A DNA stretch of 64,000 nt, taken from positions 81,417 through 145,416 of the forward strand of contig NZ_JAZDUE010000015.1 of assembly GCF_036350515.1 (NCBI RefSeq). Reading direction: 5' to 3'. This document shows positions 42,831 through 51,752 of the stretch, in pieces; position 1 is the first letter of the stretch; every line of letters begins with the position of its first letter. The DNA is from Gordonia prachuapensis. Lineage in GTDB: Bacteria > Actinomycetota > Actinomycetes > Mycobacteriales > Mycobacteriaceae. The notes beneath the pieces are model-generated. The model saw only the letters and a program-made list of their open reading frames with translations, was not told the DNA's origin and made no database searches. Both the position numbers and the translations under genes were made by a program.

Positions 42831-43859
42831 GTGACAAATGTGACCAGAGTGAAACGGCGTCGGAGAATCGCTGCGCTCACCACCATTGCGGCATGTGCGA
42901 TCGGCGGGGCCGTCGTCGGCGGGCTGCCGGCCGATCGTGCCGGTAACCTCGACGTGCGGCCGGTGGTCACGGCCGTCGATCCGTCCACCTATTACAACTC
43001 GGCGCAGCAGAAGTTCGCGGCTGGTGACGTCCCCGGCGGCCTCGAGTCTCTCGAGGAGATGCTCGCCGTCGTTCCGGTTGACCCCTATGCCCTTGCTCTG
43101 CAGGCGATCTGGTCCGCGCAGGATGATGACCCCGCGACGAGCAAAGCTGCGCTGACGCGGCTGAACGGCATCAACCGGACCTTGGCGATCGCGGCCCGCA
43201 ACATCATCGACGGCGTCGATGCGGCGGCGCAGATCGTTCCGGACACCGCGCCGAAGACGATCTCCGGGCAGCCGACCATCGTGATCCTCGGCTTCGGTCT
43301 CAATCGCAACGGGAAGATGGCACCCGAGCTCGTTCGCCGGGTGACCGCAGGCAAGTCGCAGGCCGACACCACGCCCACCGCGCCGGTGGTGGTGAGCGGA
43401 GGAGCGCCTCAGGCCGGCGTCACCGAGGCGGCCGCGATGAAGAAGTGGCTCGTGTCCAAGGGAGTCGACGCGGGCCGGATCACCGAGGAGGGACGCTCGG
43501 GGTCGACGGTCGGCAACGCCCAGAACACCGCCGAGATCCTGCGTGGCCGAGGTGTCAGCGAGATCATCCTGATCACGTCGCCCAACCATATTCGCCGTGC
43601 TGCTGCAGATTTCGCCGCTGTCGGTCTCCGAGCCGTCGCGACGGTCACCACCGAGACGGAACTGTCGAAGTACGCCAACCCACTGACCCGCGACCAGCAG
43701 AAGGGAATCCGCCTCGAGGCCACCCGCGCCGCCGGTATTCCGGCGACACGTCAGGCCGGCCTCCCGCTGCCGGACAACCTGCCCGACACCGGACCGGCCC
43801 TGCTCACGGACTTCCTCGAAGGATTGCTCGACGCGGGTTCGTCCATGCTGGGGGAGTAG
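42831..43859 (+). CDS. YdcF/SanA-type DUF218 protein
   Basis: A 342-residue protein with an N-terminal basic stretch and signal-anchor (ALTTIAACAIGGAVVGGLPA). A helical, TPR-like segment (about 60-135) is followed by the DUF218 domain: IVILGFGLNRNGKMAPELVRRV, VVVSGGAPQAGVTEAAAM, EGRSGSTVGNAQNTAEIL and IILITSPNHIRRA. DUF218 proteins such as SanA and ElyC act at the envelope, around peptidoglycan or lipid carrier metabolism. The start is uncertain: GTG codons at 42831, 42840 and 42849 are all possible and none has a clear Shine-Dalgarno. Confidence 0.75.
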   Translation: MTNVTRVKRRRRIAALTTIAACAIGGAVVGGLPADRAGNLDVRPVVTAVDPSTYYNSAQQKFAAGDVPGGLESLEEMLAVVPVDPYALALQAIWSAQDDDPATSKAALTRLNGINRTLAIAARNIIDGVDAAAQIVPDTAPKTISGQPTIVILGFGLNRNGKMAPELVRRVTAGKSQADTTPTAPVVVSGGAPQAGVTEAAAMKKWLVSKGVDAGRITEEGRSGSTVGNAQNTAEILRGRGVSEIILITSPNHIRRAAADFAAVGLRAVATVTTETELSKYANPLTRDQQKGIRLEATRAAGIPATRQAGLPLPDNLPDTGPALLTDFLEGLLDAGSSMLGE

Positions 43860-43869
43860 GAGGCCGCGC

Positions 43870-44577
43870 TCACCTGCGCCGACTCTTGGTCAGCGCGACC
43901 GGATCGAGAGTCGTACGCGACCACTCGGCCGCCATCGCAAGACTGGTGGCGCGGCCCGAATGCACGTGATGGAACGCGGATTCGGCGGCCCGGTCGGGAT
44001 CATGATCGGCGATGGCCGCCAGCAGTTCCTCGTGTTCGCGACACTGCACGCCGGGATCACGCGACTTGGTCAGGTGGAAGAGCCATTGTGTCCGCGCCTC
44101 GAGTGGTCGGAGAATGTTCTCCAGCAAGGGATTTGCTGCGAGATCGACGATGATCGTGTGAAATCGGGCATTGGCGGCGGCGATGGCCGGCTTGTCGTCG
44201 CGGGCAGTCGCGTCGCGTGCGATCTCGAGTTGGTCGGCGAGAGCTTCGAGTCCGGCCGCGTCGGCGCGTTCTGCCGCGAGTCGCGCCGCCAGGACCTCGA
44301 GGCTCTCACGGACATCGAACAGGTCGCGCACGTCGTCTGCGGTGAACGGGGCGACGATCGCTCCCTGACGGGGGACCACAACGACGAGGCCATCCTGCTG
44401 CAGTCGTTGTATCGCTTCGCGGAGCGGTATGCGGGACACCTCGAGTTCGACCGCGAGATCGCGTTCGACCAGCCGGGTCCCGGGAGGCAGGTCGAGGCCG
44501 ACGATCTGCGCACGCAACGCGTCGTAGGCATGGTCGCGCAGCGACTTCTTCGTTGCTGCGGCTTCGGCTCTGGTCAC
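43870..44577 (-). CDS. GntR-family (FadR/FCD) transcriptional regulator
   Basis: A 235-residue regulator. The N-terminal winged helix (about 10-80) has LRDHAYDALRAQIV, LVERDLAVELEVSRIPLREAIQRLQQDGLV and a PRQGAIV wing. The C-terminal FCD ligand domain (about 85-220) has metal-type His/Asp residues in NARFHTIIVDLAANPLL and EHEELLAAIADHD. It is divergent from the BMP transporter operon, with two nearly identical palindromes between the two genes, so it most likely represses both itself and the operon until its ligand appears. The ligand is presumably the imported compound. Confidence 0.88.
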   Translation of the reverse strand: MTRAEAAATKKSLRDHAYDALRAQIVGLDLPPGTRLVERDLAVELEVSRIPLREAIQRLQQDGLVVVVPRQGAIVAPFTADDVRDLFDVRESLEVLAARLAAERADAAGLEALADQLEIARDATARDDKPAIAAANARFHTIIVDLAANPLLENILRPLEARTQWLFHLTKSRDPGVQCREHEELLAAIADHDPDRAAESAFHHVHSGRATSLAMAAEWSRTTLDPVALTKSRRR

Positions 44578-44620
44578 TGTCGTCTCCTCGCGTCCCGAAG
44601 GTCAGCGTACCGGCCGCTCC

Positions 44621-44640
44621 GTTAACGGTATACCGTTAAC
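44621..44640. promoter_or_regulatory. GntR operator 1
   Basis: GTTAACGGTATACCGTTAAC is a perfect 20-bp palindrome 43 bp upstream of the gntR start. Its centre is 72 bp, almost seven helical turns, from operator 2, so one GntR assembly could bridge both. Confidence 0.85.
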
Positions 44641-44693
44641 GGTCCTCTTACGGGTGCGTAATGCGCACGCAATGAACGGCCTCGACTCTCTTC

Positions 44694-44711
44694 GTAACGG
44701 TATACCGCTAA
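44694..44711. promoter_or_regulatory. GntR operator 2
   Basis: GTAACGGTATACCGCTAA repeats the core TAACGGTATACCG of operator 1 with a less perfect right arm. It lies 30 bp before the BMP lipoprotein ATG and so probably covers that promoter. Confidence 0.8.
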
Positions 44712-44741
44712 GGGGTTGCCCTGACTGACCAGGAGAAAGCC

Positions 44742-45725
44742 ATGAAACGCACGCTTCCCATCGCGCTGATCGCCGCGGGCGCGCTCGCACTCGGCCTCAC
44801 CGGCTGCGGATCATCCGGCTCTGCTGCCGACGACGGAACTCTCACCGTCGGGGTGTTTCTGCCCGGCTCGGTCAACGACACCGGCTTCATGCAGTCGGCC
44901 TACGCCGGCGTCGACCGCGTCAGGGAAGAATACGGCGATCAGGTCGAGATCAGCTATGTCGAGCAGGTCTCCGCCGCCGACTACCAGCAGGCCTTGCAGC
45001 GCTTCGCCTCGGAGAACGAACTGGTGATCTCGGTGGGTGGGCAGACCGATGCCGACCTGCGCAAGGTGGCTCCGCAGTTCCCGGACGTCACCTTCGTCGA
45101 GATCGGTGGTCCTGCCGACGCGGAGCCGATGGAGAACCTCGCCTACTACGACCCACAGCAGGCCGAGGCCGAGTTCGTCGCCGGGGCGGCGGCGGCCACG
45201 TCGTCGACCGCCGGGACGATCGGCTTCGTGGGCGGCGTCGAGCTGCCGGCGATCGTCAACTCTGCCATCGCCTTCGAGAATGGCGCCGAGTTCGCACGCC
45301 CGGGGGTGCGGGTGCTTGCGCCACAGTATGTCGGTGACTTCAACGATCCGGCCAAGGCCAAACAGGCCGCGGCTGCCGCGTATGCCGGTGGAGCGGATGT
45401 CCTGAGTCAGGTGGTCAATCTCGGCAAGCAGGGCATGGAGCAGGCGGCGCAGGAAACCGGAAATCGGATGAGCGGCGGCCCCATCCCCGGTGACTGCACC
45501 AACCCGGTCTACACCGGCTACGTCAAGACCGACATCGGTACCGAGGTCGAGTACGCGGTGACCTCGGTGCTCGACGGCACCTGGGAGGCGGCGCAGGTCC
45601 CGTTCGGATTGACCACCGACAAGGAAGGCACCGACTACGTCGTGTGCTCGACCGATCCTGCGGTGACCCAGGCGGTCGAGCGCGCGAAGTCCGCCATCGC
45701 CGACGGCTCGGTCGCCCCCTACTGA
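44742..45725 (+). CDS. BMP-family ABC transporter substrate-binding lipoprotein
   Basis: A 327-residue lipoprotein with signal KRTLPIALIAAGALALG and lipobox LTGC (Cys about 22). The body is a BMP/PnrA periplasmic-binding fold: VGVFLPGSVNDTGFMQSAYAGVDRV, LVISVGGQTDADLRKVAPQFPDVTFVEIG, AAAATSSTAGTIGFVGGVELP. Known BMP proteins with this transporter type bind purine nucleosides, so a nucleoside or modified base is the likely ligand. AGGAGA precedes the ATG. First gene of a six-gene unit whose start/stop codons mostly overlap. Confidence 0.9.
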   Translation: MKRTLPIALIAAGALALGLTGCGSSGSAADDGTLTVGVFLPGSVNDTGFMQSAYAGVDRVREEYGDQVEISYVEQVSAADYQQALQRFASENELVISVGGQTDADLRKVAPQFPDVTFVEIGGPADAEPMENLAYYDPQQAEAEFVAGAAAATSSTAGTIGFVGGVELPAIVNSAIAFENGAEFARPGVRVLAPQYVGDFNDPAKAKQAAAAAYAGGADVLSQVVNLGKQGMEQAAQETGNRMSGGPIPGDCTNPVYTGYVKTDIGTEVEYAVTSVLDGTWEAAQVPFGLTTDKEGTDYVVCSTDPAVTQAVERAKSAIADGSVAPY

Positions 45726-45735
45726 GCCGCCCGAG

Positions 45736-47277
45736 ATGTCGATCACCACGGACATCCCGGTGACCGGGACGGACTCGCTGCTCACTCTTGACTCGGTGGC
45801 CAAGACCTTCGGGACGGTACGGGCACTACGCGACGTGACCATGTCCATCCGTACCGGCGCGGTGCACTGCATTCTCGGCGAGAACGGCGCAGGCAAGTCA
45901 ACCTTGTGCAACACCATCTTCGGGACGGTGTCGCCGGATGCCGGTCGGATGGTCCTCGGCGACAAAGAGTACCGGCCCGCCGGCCCGGCAGACGCGATCG
46001 ATGCCGGTGTGGCCATGGTGCACCAGCACTTCTCGCTGATCCCGACCATGACGGTCGCCGACAACCTTCTGCTCGGCTCCGGAGGATTCCGTCCACCGCG
46101 CAGCCGACTGCAGGCCGATCTCGATCGCATCGCCGACGACTACGGTCTCCGGGTAGACCCGGCGGCGATGGTGAAAGAGCTCAGTGTCGGCGCGCGACAG
46201 CGGGTGGAGATCGTCAAGTCCCTGCTGAACGACCCGCGCCTGATCCTGCTCGACGAACCGACGGCAGTCCTCGACCCGGCCGAGATCGACGCCCTCATCG
46301 AGACCTGTATGGCGTTGGCGGCCGACGGAAAGTCGGTCGTGCTGATCACCCACAAACTGGGTGAGGTCGCCCGGGTCGCCGACGAGGCCACCGTGCTGCG
46401 GGACGGCACCGTGGTCGGCGGTGGACGGCTCGCCGACGTCACGCGATCCGACCTGCTCGAGCTCATGCTCGGGCAGGCGGCGCCGCTGTCCGCCCCGTCG
46501 CGCCCTCCCCGGCGAACCAGCGAATCCGCTCCGGTCTGCCTGCGGGTCAACGGGGTCGGCGTGACCCATCAGGATGGCCGCGTCGGCCTCGCCGGGGTCG
46601 ACCTCGAGGTCCGAGCCGGCGAGATCGTCGGGATCGCCGGTGTCGAGGGCAACGGGCAGTCGGAACTGACCTCCGTCCTCTCGGGGTCGCTACGTCCCGA
46701 CGAGGGCACGGTGACGATCGACGACGCGGACCTGACCATGGCGACGCCGGCCCACCGGACGCGCGCAGGCCTCGCGGTTATCCCAGAGGACCGCCACGCC
46801 GAGGGGATGATCGGCGGTATGAGTATCGCCGAGAATCTGGCGATGCCAAGGCTTTCACACTATCGCCGGTGGGGCCTGCTCGACCGGACCCGGATGCGAT
46901 CCGACGCGCTGGCGGCCATCACCGAGTTCGATATCCGTGCCCCGGGGCCCGACGCACCGATCGGCAGTCTGTCCGGCGGAAATCAGCAAAAGGTCGTTCT
47001 CGCCAGAGAACTCGGCACACCCGGGTTGCGGGTCGTCGTCGCCGCGCAGCCGACCCGAGGTCTCGACGTCGGTGCCGTCGCCTTCATCCTCGACCGGCTC
47101 CGGGCCGCAGCCGACGATGGCGCCGCCGTCCTGGTGACCTCGAGTGAACTCGACGAACTGTTGTCGGTGTGCGACCGCATCGTCGTCGCCTATCGAGGTG
47201 GGTTGCACGGCTCCGTCGACACCCACGCGCCGGACGCCGCACGCGAGATCGGCAACCTACTCACAGGAGTCGCATGA
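45736..47277 (+). CDS. Nucleoside-type ABC importer ATPase, two ATP-binding domains
   Basis: A 513-residue duplicated ATPase. Domain 1 has Walker A GENGAGKST, signature LSVGARQRVEIVKSLL and Walker B LILLDEPTAVLDP. Domain 2 has a degenerate first loop (GVEGNGQSE), signature LSGGNQQKVVLARELG and VVAAQPTRGLDVGA. The AQPTRGLD and second-half Walker A replacement are typical of BMP-linked (YufO/NupO-like) and sugar importers. One ATP site is thus probably weak. It starts 10 bp after the lipoprotein and ends in an ATGA overlap with the first permease. Confidence 0.9.
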   Translation: MSITTDIPVTGTDSLLTLDSVAKTFGTVRALRDVTMSIRTGAVHCILGENGAGKSTLCNTIFGTVSPDAGRMVLGDKEYRPAGPADAIDAGVAMVHQHFSLIPTMTVADNLLLGSGGFRPPRSRLQADLDRIADDYGLRVDPAAMVKELSVGARQRVEIVKSLLNDPRLILLDEPTAVLDPAEIDALIETCMALAADGKSVVLITHKLGEVARVADEATVLRDGTVVGGGRLADVTRSDLLELMLGQAAPLSAPSRPPRRTSESAPVCLRVNGVGVTHQDGRVGLAGVDLEVRAGEIVGIAGVEGNGQSELTSVLSGSLRPDEGTVTIDDADLTMATPAHRTRAGLAVIPEDRHAEGMIGGMSIAENLAMPRLSHYRRWGLLDRTRMRSDALAAITEFDIRAPGPDAPIGSLSGGNQQKVVLARELGTPGLRVVVAAQPTRGLDVGAVAFILDRLRAAADDGAAVLVTSSELDELLSVCDRIVVAYRGGLHGSVDTHAPDAAREIGNLLTGVA

Positions 47278-48428
47278 TGACCAGCTTCCCCACCCGGGTG
47301 CGGTCCCGGCTATCGGGTACGACCCCGAGCCCTCGGAGCCCGATCGTGGTCGGACTCTGCGCGCTACTGGTCGCTGCCGCGGTCGGCCTCGCACTGGCTG
47401 CCGCGGCCGGGGCGAGTCCGGCGACGGTGGCCCGTGCCCTGGTCGACGGAACCCTGGGATCGCCGTTCGCAGTGGGTACGTCGATGAACAGTGCGGCCGT
47501 GTTGATGCTGGTCGCGATCGGCTTCACGATCGCCTACCGGGCCGGACTCGTCAATGTCGGTGGCGAAGGGCAGATCTGCCTCGGCGGCATCGGCGCGACC
47601 GCCGTCGGGGTCTCGTTGCCGGACTCGGTGCCGTCGGCGGTCGCCATCCCGATCACCTTGTTAGCCGCGGTCCTCGGTGGCGCGCTGTGGGCGGCGATAG
47701 CTGCCTGGCTCAAGGTGCGACGAGGTGCCAGCGAGATCATCACCACGCTCCTGCTCAACTTCGTCGGCCTGGCGATGGTCGTGCTGATGGTGCACGAAGC
47801 CGCGCTGCTGCGTCAGCCCGTGACGTCATCGGAGACGTTGCCGCAGTCGGAGTCGCTGGCCGAGTCGACGCACCTACCGCTGCTGGGATTCACCGGGAAT
47901 CCCGCGACGATTGCGATCGCACTGGCCGTCGTCCTGGCAATCCTGATCGGTATCATGTTGCGTAACAGTGCTATCGGCATGCGATTGAGATCCGTCGGCC
48001 TGTCGCCATCGGCGGCGGCGCGGTTGGGGGTGCCCATTGATCGCACGGCATTTCTCGGCCTCACCGCCGCGGGCGGATGTGCCGGGCTCGCCGGCGGACT
48101 GCTCGTCACCACCGCACCGTTCGTACTGGCCGAGGGGTTCTCGTCCGGCTTCGGATTCAGTGGGCTCGTCGTCGGACTCCTGGCCCGCGGGTCGATGACC
48201 GCGGTGGCAGCAGTCTCGCTGTTGTTCGGTTTCCTGGTCTCCGGTGGGATCAACCTCCAGCTGGAGGCGGGGGTGCCGTCGTCGACGATCACCGTCGTGG
48301 AGAGTGTTCTCGTCCTCCTGATCGCCGCCGCCGCATGGTGGGCATCGTCGTCGTCGACACGTTCCGTCGAATCCGCAGGTAAGCAGGCCGGACGGCCGAG
48401 CGTAGACACCGAGGAAGTACCCGCATGA
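47274..48428 (+). CDS. Nucleoside-type ABC importer permease 1
   Basis: A 384-residue membrane protein with about eight to ten helices. The branched-chain/nucleoside permease fold is shown by FTIAYRAGLVNVGGEGQICLGG, SEIITTLLLNFVGLAMV and the coupling region IGMRLRSVGLSPSAAARLGVPI. It ends with a short Ser-rich hydrophilic tail. ATG 47274 overlaps the ATPase stop; a second ATG directly follows. It pairs with the next gene to form the channel. Confidence 0.9.
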   Translation: MMTSFPTRVRSRLSGTTPSPRSPIVVGLCALLVAAAVGLALAAAAGASPATVARALVDGTLGSPFAVGTSMNSAAVLMLVAIGFTIAYRAGLVNVGGEGQICLGGIGATAVGVSLPDSVPSAVAIPITLLAAVLGGALWAAIAAWLKVRRGASEIITTLLLNFVGLAMVVLMVHEAALLRQPVTSSETLPQSESLAESTHLPLLGFTGNPATIAIALAVVLAILIGIMLRNSAIGMRLRSVGLSPSAAARLGVPIDRTAFLGLTAAGGCAGLAGGLLVTTAPFVLAEGFSSGFGFSGLVVGLLARGSMTAVAAVSLLFGFLVSGGINLQLEAGVPSSTITVVESVLVLLIAAAAWWASSSSTRSVESAGKQAGRPSVDTEEVPA

Positions 48429-49351
48429 GCACCGACATGATCACCGAGATCTTCACCAGTGGAGCGGCATTCGCCATCCCGATCCTTCTCGCCGCGACGG
48501 GCGAGTCCATCAGTGAACGGGCCGGTGTGCTCAACCTCAGCATGGAGGGGATCATGCTCTGCGGCGCATTCACCAGCGTCCTCGCCGCTGCCACCACCGG
48601 CTCCGCAGCGGCCGGTGTCGTCGCGGGGATCGCCGCCGGATTGATCTTCGGTGTCATGAACGCGTTGCTGAGTGTTCGGTTCAAGGCGGATCAGATCGTC
48701 ATCGGGATCGCCGCGAACGCGCTGGCGCTCGGACTCACCACCTTCGGTGCGCGCATCCTGCTCGCCGACGGAAGGGGCAACGGAGTGCCGGCATTCGACG
48801 ACATCCACATCCCGGTCCTCACCGACCTGCCCATCGTCGGGCCTGCCCTGTTCGGCCAGACTCTGCTCGGATACCTCTGCCTGCTCGTTGTCGCACTGCT
48901 CGCCGTCGTCTTCTCCGCCCGGACGATGGCAGGTATCCGCATCGACGCGATCGGTGAAGACGCCACCTCGGCTGGCTGGACCGGGCTGGCGGTCAACCGG
49001 ATACGGGTCCTCGGTGTGATGATCGCGGCCGGCACAGGCGGTCTCGCGGGTGCGCAATTGGCCCTGTCCGAGGTTCGGTCGTTCGGCGAGAACATGACGG
49101 CCGGGATGGGGTACCTGGCTGTTGTCGCGGTGATAGCCGGTCGGTGGAAGGTGGGTGGAGTCGTCGTCGCCACGCTGTTCTTCGGGGTGGCGGGGGCCCT
49201 GCAGTTCGCCTTGCCGGCGATGGGTGTCGACATCCCCTACGCGCTGCTGGTGATGCTGCCCTACGTCATCGCGATCGTGGCCGTCGCCGGGTTCGTCGGT
49301 GGGCGCAAGGCCCCATCGTGTCTCACCGTCCCCTATGTCGGTCGCATCTGA
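48425..49351 (+). CDS. Nucleoside-type ABC importer permease 2
   Basis: A 308-residue polytopic permease of the same fold: FAIPILLAATGESISERAGVLNLSMEGIML near the N-terminus, FKADQIVIGIAANALALG, and the loop GIRIDAIGEDATSAGWTGLAVNRIR. It ends FVGGRKAPSCLTVPYVGRI. Start overlaps the previous stop by 4 bp. The YufP/YufQ-like pair imports nucleosides in characterised systems. Confidence 0.9.
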   Translation: MSTDMITEIFTSGAAFAIPILLAATGESISERAGVLNLSMEGIMLCGAFTSVLAAATTGSAAAGVVAGIAAGLIFGVMNALLSVRFKADQIVIGIAANALALGLTTFGARILLADGRGNGVPAFDDIHIPVLTDLPIVGPALFGQTLLGYLCLLVVALLAVVFSARTMAGIRIDAIGEDATSAGWTGLAVNRIRVLGVMIAAGTGGLAGAQLALSEVRSFGENMTAGMGYLAVVAVIAGRWKVGGVVVATLFFGVAGALQFALPAMGVDIPYALLVMLPYVIAIVAVAGFVGGRKAPSCLTVPYVGRI

Positions 49352-49399
49352 CCCGCCCCTGTCCGAGAACTACGTCAAGGCACGAGAAAGGGCCCAGTG

Positions 49400-50380
49400 A
49401 TGGCCATCGTCCTCACCCATTCCGATGTGGTCGACCTGATCGACCGGGCGGCGGTCTACGCCGCGGTCGAACAGGCACACATCGACCTGTCCACCGGCGC
49501 CGCCGCCAACCCGGCGCCGTCGATGCTGCCGATCGATGGCGGTACGGTCCTGCCGATGGCGGCCTCCGCCCGGCGGCAGCGCTGCAGTGCCGTGAAGATG
49601 TTGTCGGACATGCCGTTCAACCGGGACGCGGGACACCCGGCGCAGCGGTCGACGATCCTCCTCATGTCCGCCGACACTGGCGAATGCGAGGCGGTGATCG
49701 ACGGGCGGTTGATCACGGCGATCCGCACCGCGGCCGCCAGCGCCGTCGCCACGGCCCACCTGTCGCGCACCTCGAGCACATCGCTCGGTCTGATCGGGGC
49801 GGGCACGCTTGCGGTGGAACACACCCGGTCGATCGCCCGAATCCGTCCGATCGACAAGGTGTTCGTGTGGTCGCGGAGTACCGCGACCGTGGACCGATTC
49901 CGTTCTGCCGTGGCAGATCTCGACATCGAGGTGGAGTCGGCCGATTCCCCGCGGCAGGTGGTGTCGGCGGCCGATGTCGTGTGTACGCTGACGCCGTCGC
50001 GTGACCCGATCGTCGAGGGCGGTTGGTTTCGGGCCGGATTGCACATCAATGTCGTCGGTGCCCCGCCGCGGGCGGATCACCGTGAGATCGACGGCGCGGC
50101 CATGGCTGCGGCGCGCGTCGTCGTGGACAGCCGGTCCACCGCGCTGGCAAAATCGGGAGACGTGGTGCTCGCCATCGAGGAAGGCCACCTGACGGCCGAC
50201 GACGTCGCGATCGAACTCGGCGACGTGATCGTCGAGCCCGAACGAGGTAGGTCCGAGGACGACGAGATCACTCTGTTCAATTCCGTCGGGATCGGGCTGC
50301 AGGATCTCGTCACCGCGCGCCTGCTGGTCGATGCCGCCACCGAGCGGGGTGTCGGGATGACCGTGGAGCTGGCGGGGTGA
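49400..50380 (+). CDS. Ornithine cyclodeaminase/mu-crystallin family enzyme
   Basis: A 326-residue NAD(P)-dependent protein. The family active-site residues are in CSAVKMLSDMP (Lys) and LITAIRTAAASAVATAHLSR (Arg); the dinucleotide motif is GLIGAGTLAVEH; a catalytic Asp candidate lies in the SVGIGLQDLVTARL or RADHREIDG segments. Members include ornithine and lysine cyclodeaminases, alanine dehydrogenase and ketimine reductases, so the reaction is probably on an imino or amino acid carbon-nitrogen bond. GAGAAAGGG is 8 bases before ATG 49400; GTG 49397 is an alternative. The GTGA overlap with the deaminase gene says they act together. Confidence 0.85.
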   Translation: MAIVLTHSDVVDLIDRAAVYAAVEQAHIDLSTGAAANPAPSMLPIDGGTVLPMAASARRQRCSAVKMLSDMPFNRDAGHPAQRSTILLMSADTGECEAVIDGRLITAIRTAAASAVATAHLSRTSSTSLGLIGAGTLAVEHTRSIARIRPIDKVFVWSRSTATVDRFRSAVADLDIEVESADSPRQVVSAADVVCTLTPSRDPIVEGGWFRAGLHINVVGAPPRADHREIDGAAMAAARVVVDSRSTALAKSGDVVLAIEEGHLTADDVAIELGDVIVEPERGRSEDDEITLFNSVGIGLQDLVTARLLVDAATERGVGMTVELAG

Positions 50381-50847
50381 CCAATCCGGATCGTGATCGA
50401 GAGTTCCTGCAGCGCAGCATCGATCTGGCCCAACTCGCCGGCGAGGAGGGGAATCGGCCGTTCGGCAGCGTGGTCGTCGTGGACGGCGCTGGTGTCGCCG
50501 AGGGCTACAACCAGGTCGGCTCCACCGGCGACATCACCGCGCACGCGGAACTGGTCGCGTTGCGTTCGGCGATCGACGCCGGATTCGGCGAACGGCTCAC
50601 GGACGCAACCGTATACGCCAGTGGCGAGCCGTGTCCCATGTGCACCGCGGCATGTGTGTGGGCCGGCATCGGTCGGATCGTATTCGCCGCATCGTCGGCC
50701 GCGTTCACGGAGATCCTGCCCGACGGTCCGCAGTTCCGGTCGACATGTGCCGAGGTCATCGCGACGAGCGACGCAGCGACCGTGGTGGATGGGCCGCTCC
50801 TCGAAGCAGAGGCGTTGCGGGTGATGGGACGATACGCGACACCGTGA
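50377..50847 (+). CDS. Nucleoside/nucleobase deaminase (CDA fold)
   Basis: A 156-residue zinc deaminase of the cytosine/guanine deaminase type. The zinc and proton-shuttle residues are visible: H56-A-E58 and P-C86-P-M-C89. RPFGSVVV and EGYNQVGSTGDITAHAE also match the guanine/cytosine deaminase and TadA-like branch. It should release ammonia from an amino-purine or amino-pyrimidine. It is the last gene of the GntR-BMP unit, starting with GTG in a 4-bp overlap. The converging phosphodiesterase gene ends 12 bp away. Confidence 0.87.
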   Translation: MTNPDRDREFLQRSIDLAQLAGEEGNRPFGSVVVVDGAGVAEGYNQVGSTGDITAHAELVALRSAIDAGFGERLTDATVYASGEPCPMCTAACVWAGIGRIVFAASSAAFTEILPDGPQFRSTCAEVIATSDAATVVDGPLLEAEALRVMGRYATP

Positions 50848-50859
50848 ACTAGCGGGGTA

Positions 50860-51618
50860 CTAGAACATCACCGATCGGAAGTGGGTGACGAGGCGCCACG
50901 TATCGGGCCCCTCGTCGAGGCCGAGCAGGAAATGGAAGGCGATGCCCGGCGGCTGTCCGCGGTTGACGACCTCGGTGCCCTCGAACGGAAGATTCAGTGT
51001 GGATGCGACGCCGGGCGCGATCGCGAGGGGTCGTCCCGCGAAGGTGGTGACCGACGGGCTGTGCGCGTGCCCGCAGACGAAGCCCACGATGTTCGGGTAC
51101 TCGGACACCAGCGCCGCGAGACGCTCCTCGCCGGTCTGGCGAATCGAGTCCATGAAGTCCATGCCCAGCGTCACCGGGGGATGGTGAAACGCAACCACGA
51201 CCGGTGTCTGGGCGCCTGCCGCGGCGATCTCCGCCGACATCCAGGCCAGCGTCTCGTCGGCGATGTGGCCGTCGTTGCGGCCGGGGATGGAGCTGTCGCA
51301 GACCACGAACAGCACACCGTCGATGAGCTGTGACCGGTTGACCGGCGCACTGCTCTCCCGTCCCAGGAGGCCGGCGTTGAAACGTTCGCGGTGATCATGG
51401 TTTCCGGCGGTGATCAGCATCGGCAACGGGCTGTAGAGCACGCCGTGCGCCTCGCGGTACTCGGACTCGCTGCCCTCGTCGGTGATGTCGCCGGTCACCA
51501 GCAGCGCGTCGATCCCGTGCGCGCGTGCGTGGATGTAGTCGAGCGTCGCCTCGATCCGGCGGCGGTTGTACCGCGTGCCGTTGAAATGAGGGTCGCTGAT
51601 GTGGGCGACGACGAACAC
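50860..51618 (-). CDS. Metallophosphoesterase, class III cyclic-nucleotide phosphodiesterase-like
   Basis: A 252-residue binuclear metal phosphatase with all five family motifs: DPHF, GDITDEG, GNHDHRE, FHHPPV and GHAHS. This is the pattern of CpdA/Icc and mycobacterial Rv0805, which cleave cyclic nucleotides and other phosphodiesters. ATG 51618 with HISDPHFNGTRYN directly after fits. It sits tail-to-tail with the deaminase and divergent from an SDR gene. Real substrate may be 2',3'- or 3',5'-cyclic nucleotides. Confidence 0.87.
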   Translation of the reverse strand: MFVVAHISDPHFNGTRYNRRRIEATLDYIHARAHGIDALLVTGDITDEGSESEYREAHGVLYSPLPMLITAGNHDHRERFNAGLLGRESSAPVNRSQLIDGVLFVVCDSSIPGRNDGHIADETLAWMSAEIAAAGAQTPVVVAFHHPPVTLGMDFMDSIRQTGEERLAALVSEYPNIVGFVCGHAHSPSVTTFAGRPLAIAPGVASTLNLPFEGTEVVNRGQPPGIAFHFLLGLDEGPDTWRLVTHFRSVMF

Positions 51619-51752
51619 ACACGCTCCTTGGTCACTGACTCACCTGAGGCTAGCCAAGCGTCCGCGAGAAGGCACGATGAGGGCGTGGTCCGGCCGCGTC
51701 CACCCGCGGGACCTCGTTGACAGCCGCGGTCGCGGGGTGACACGGTCAGCGG

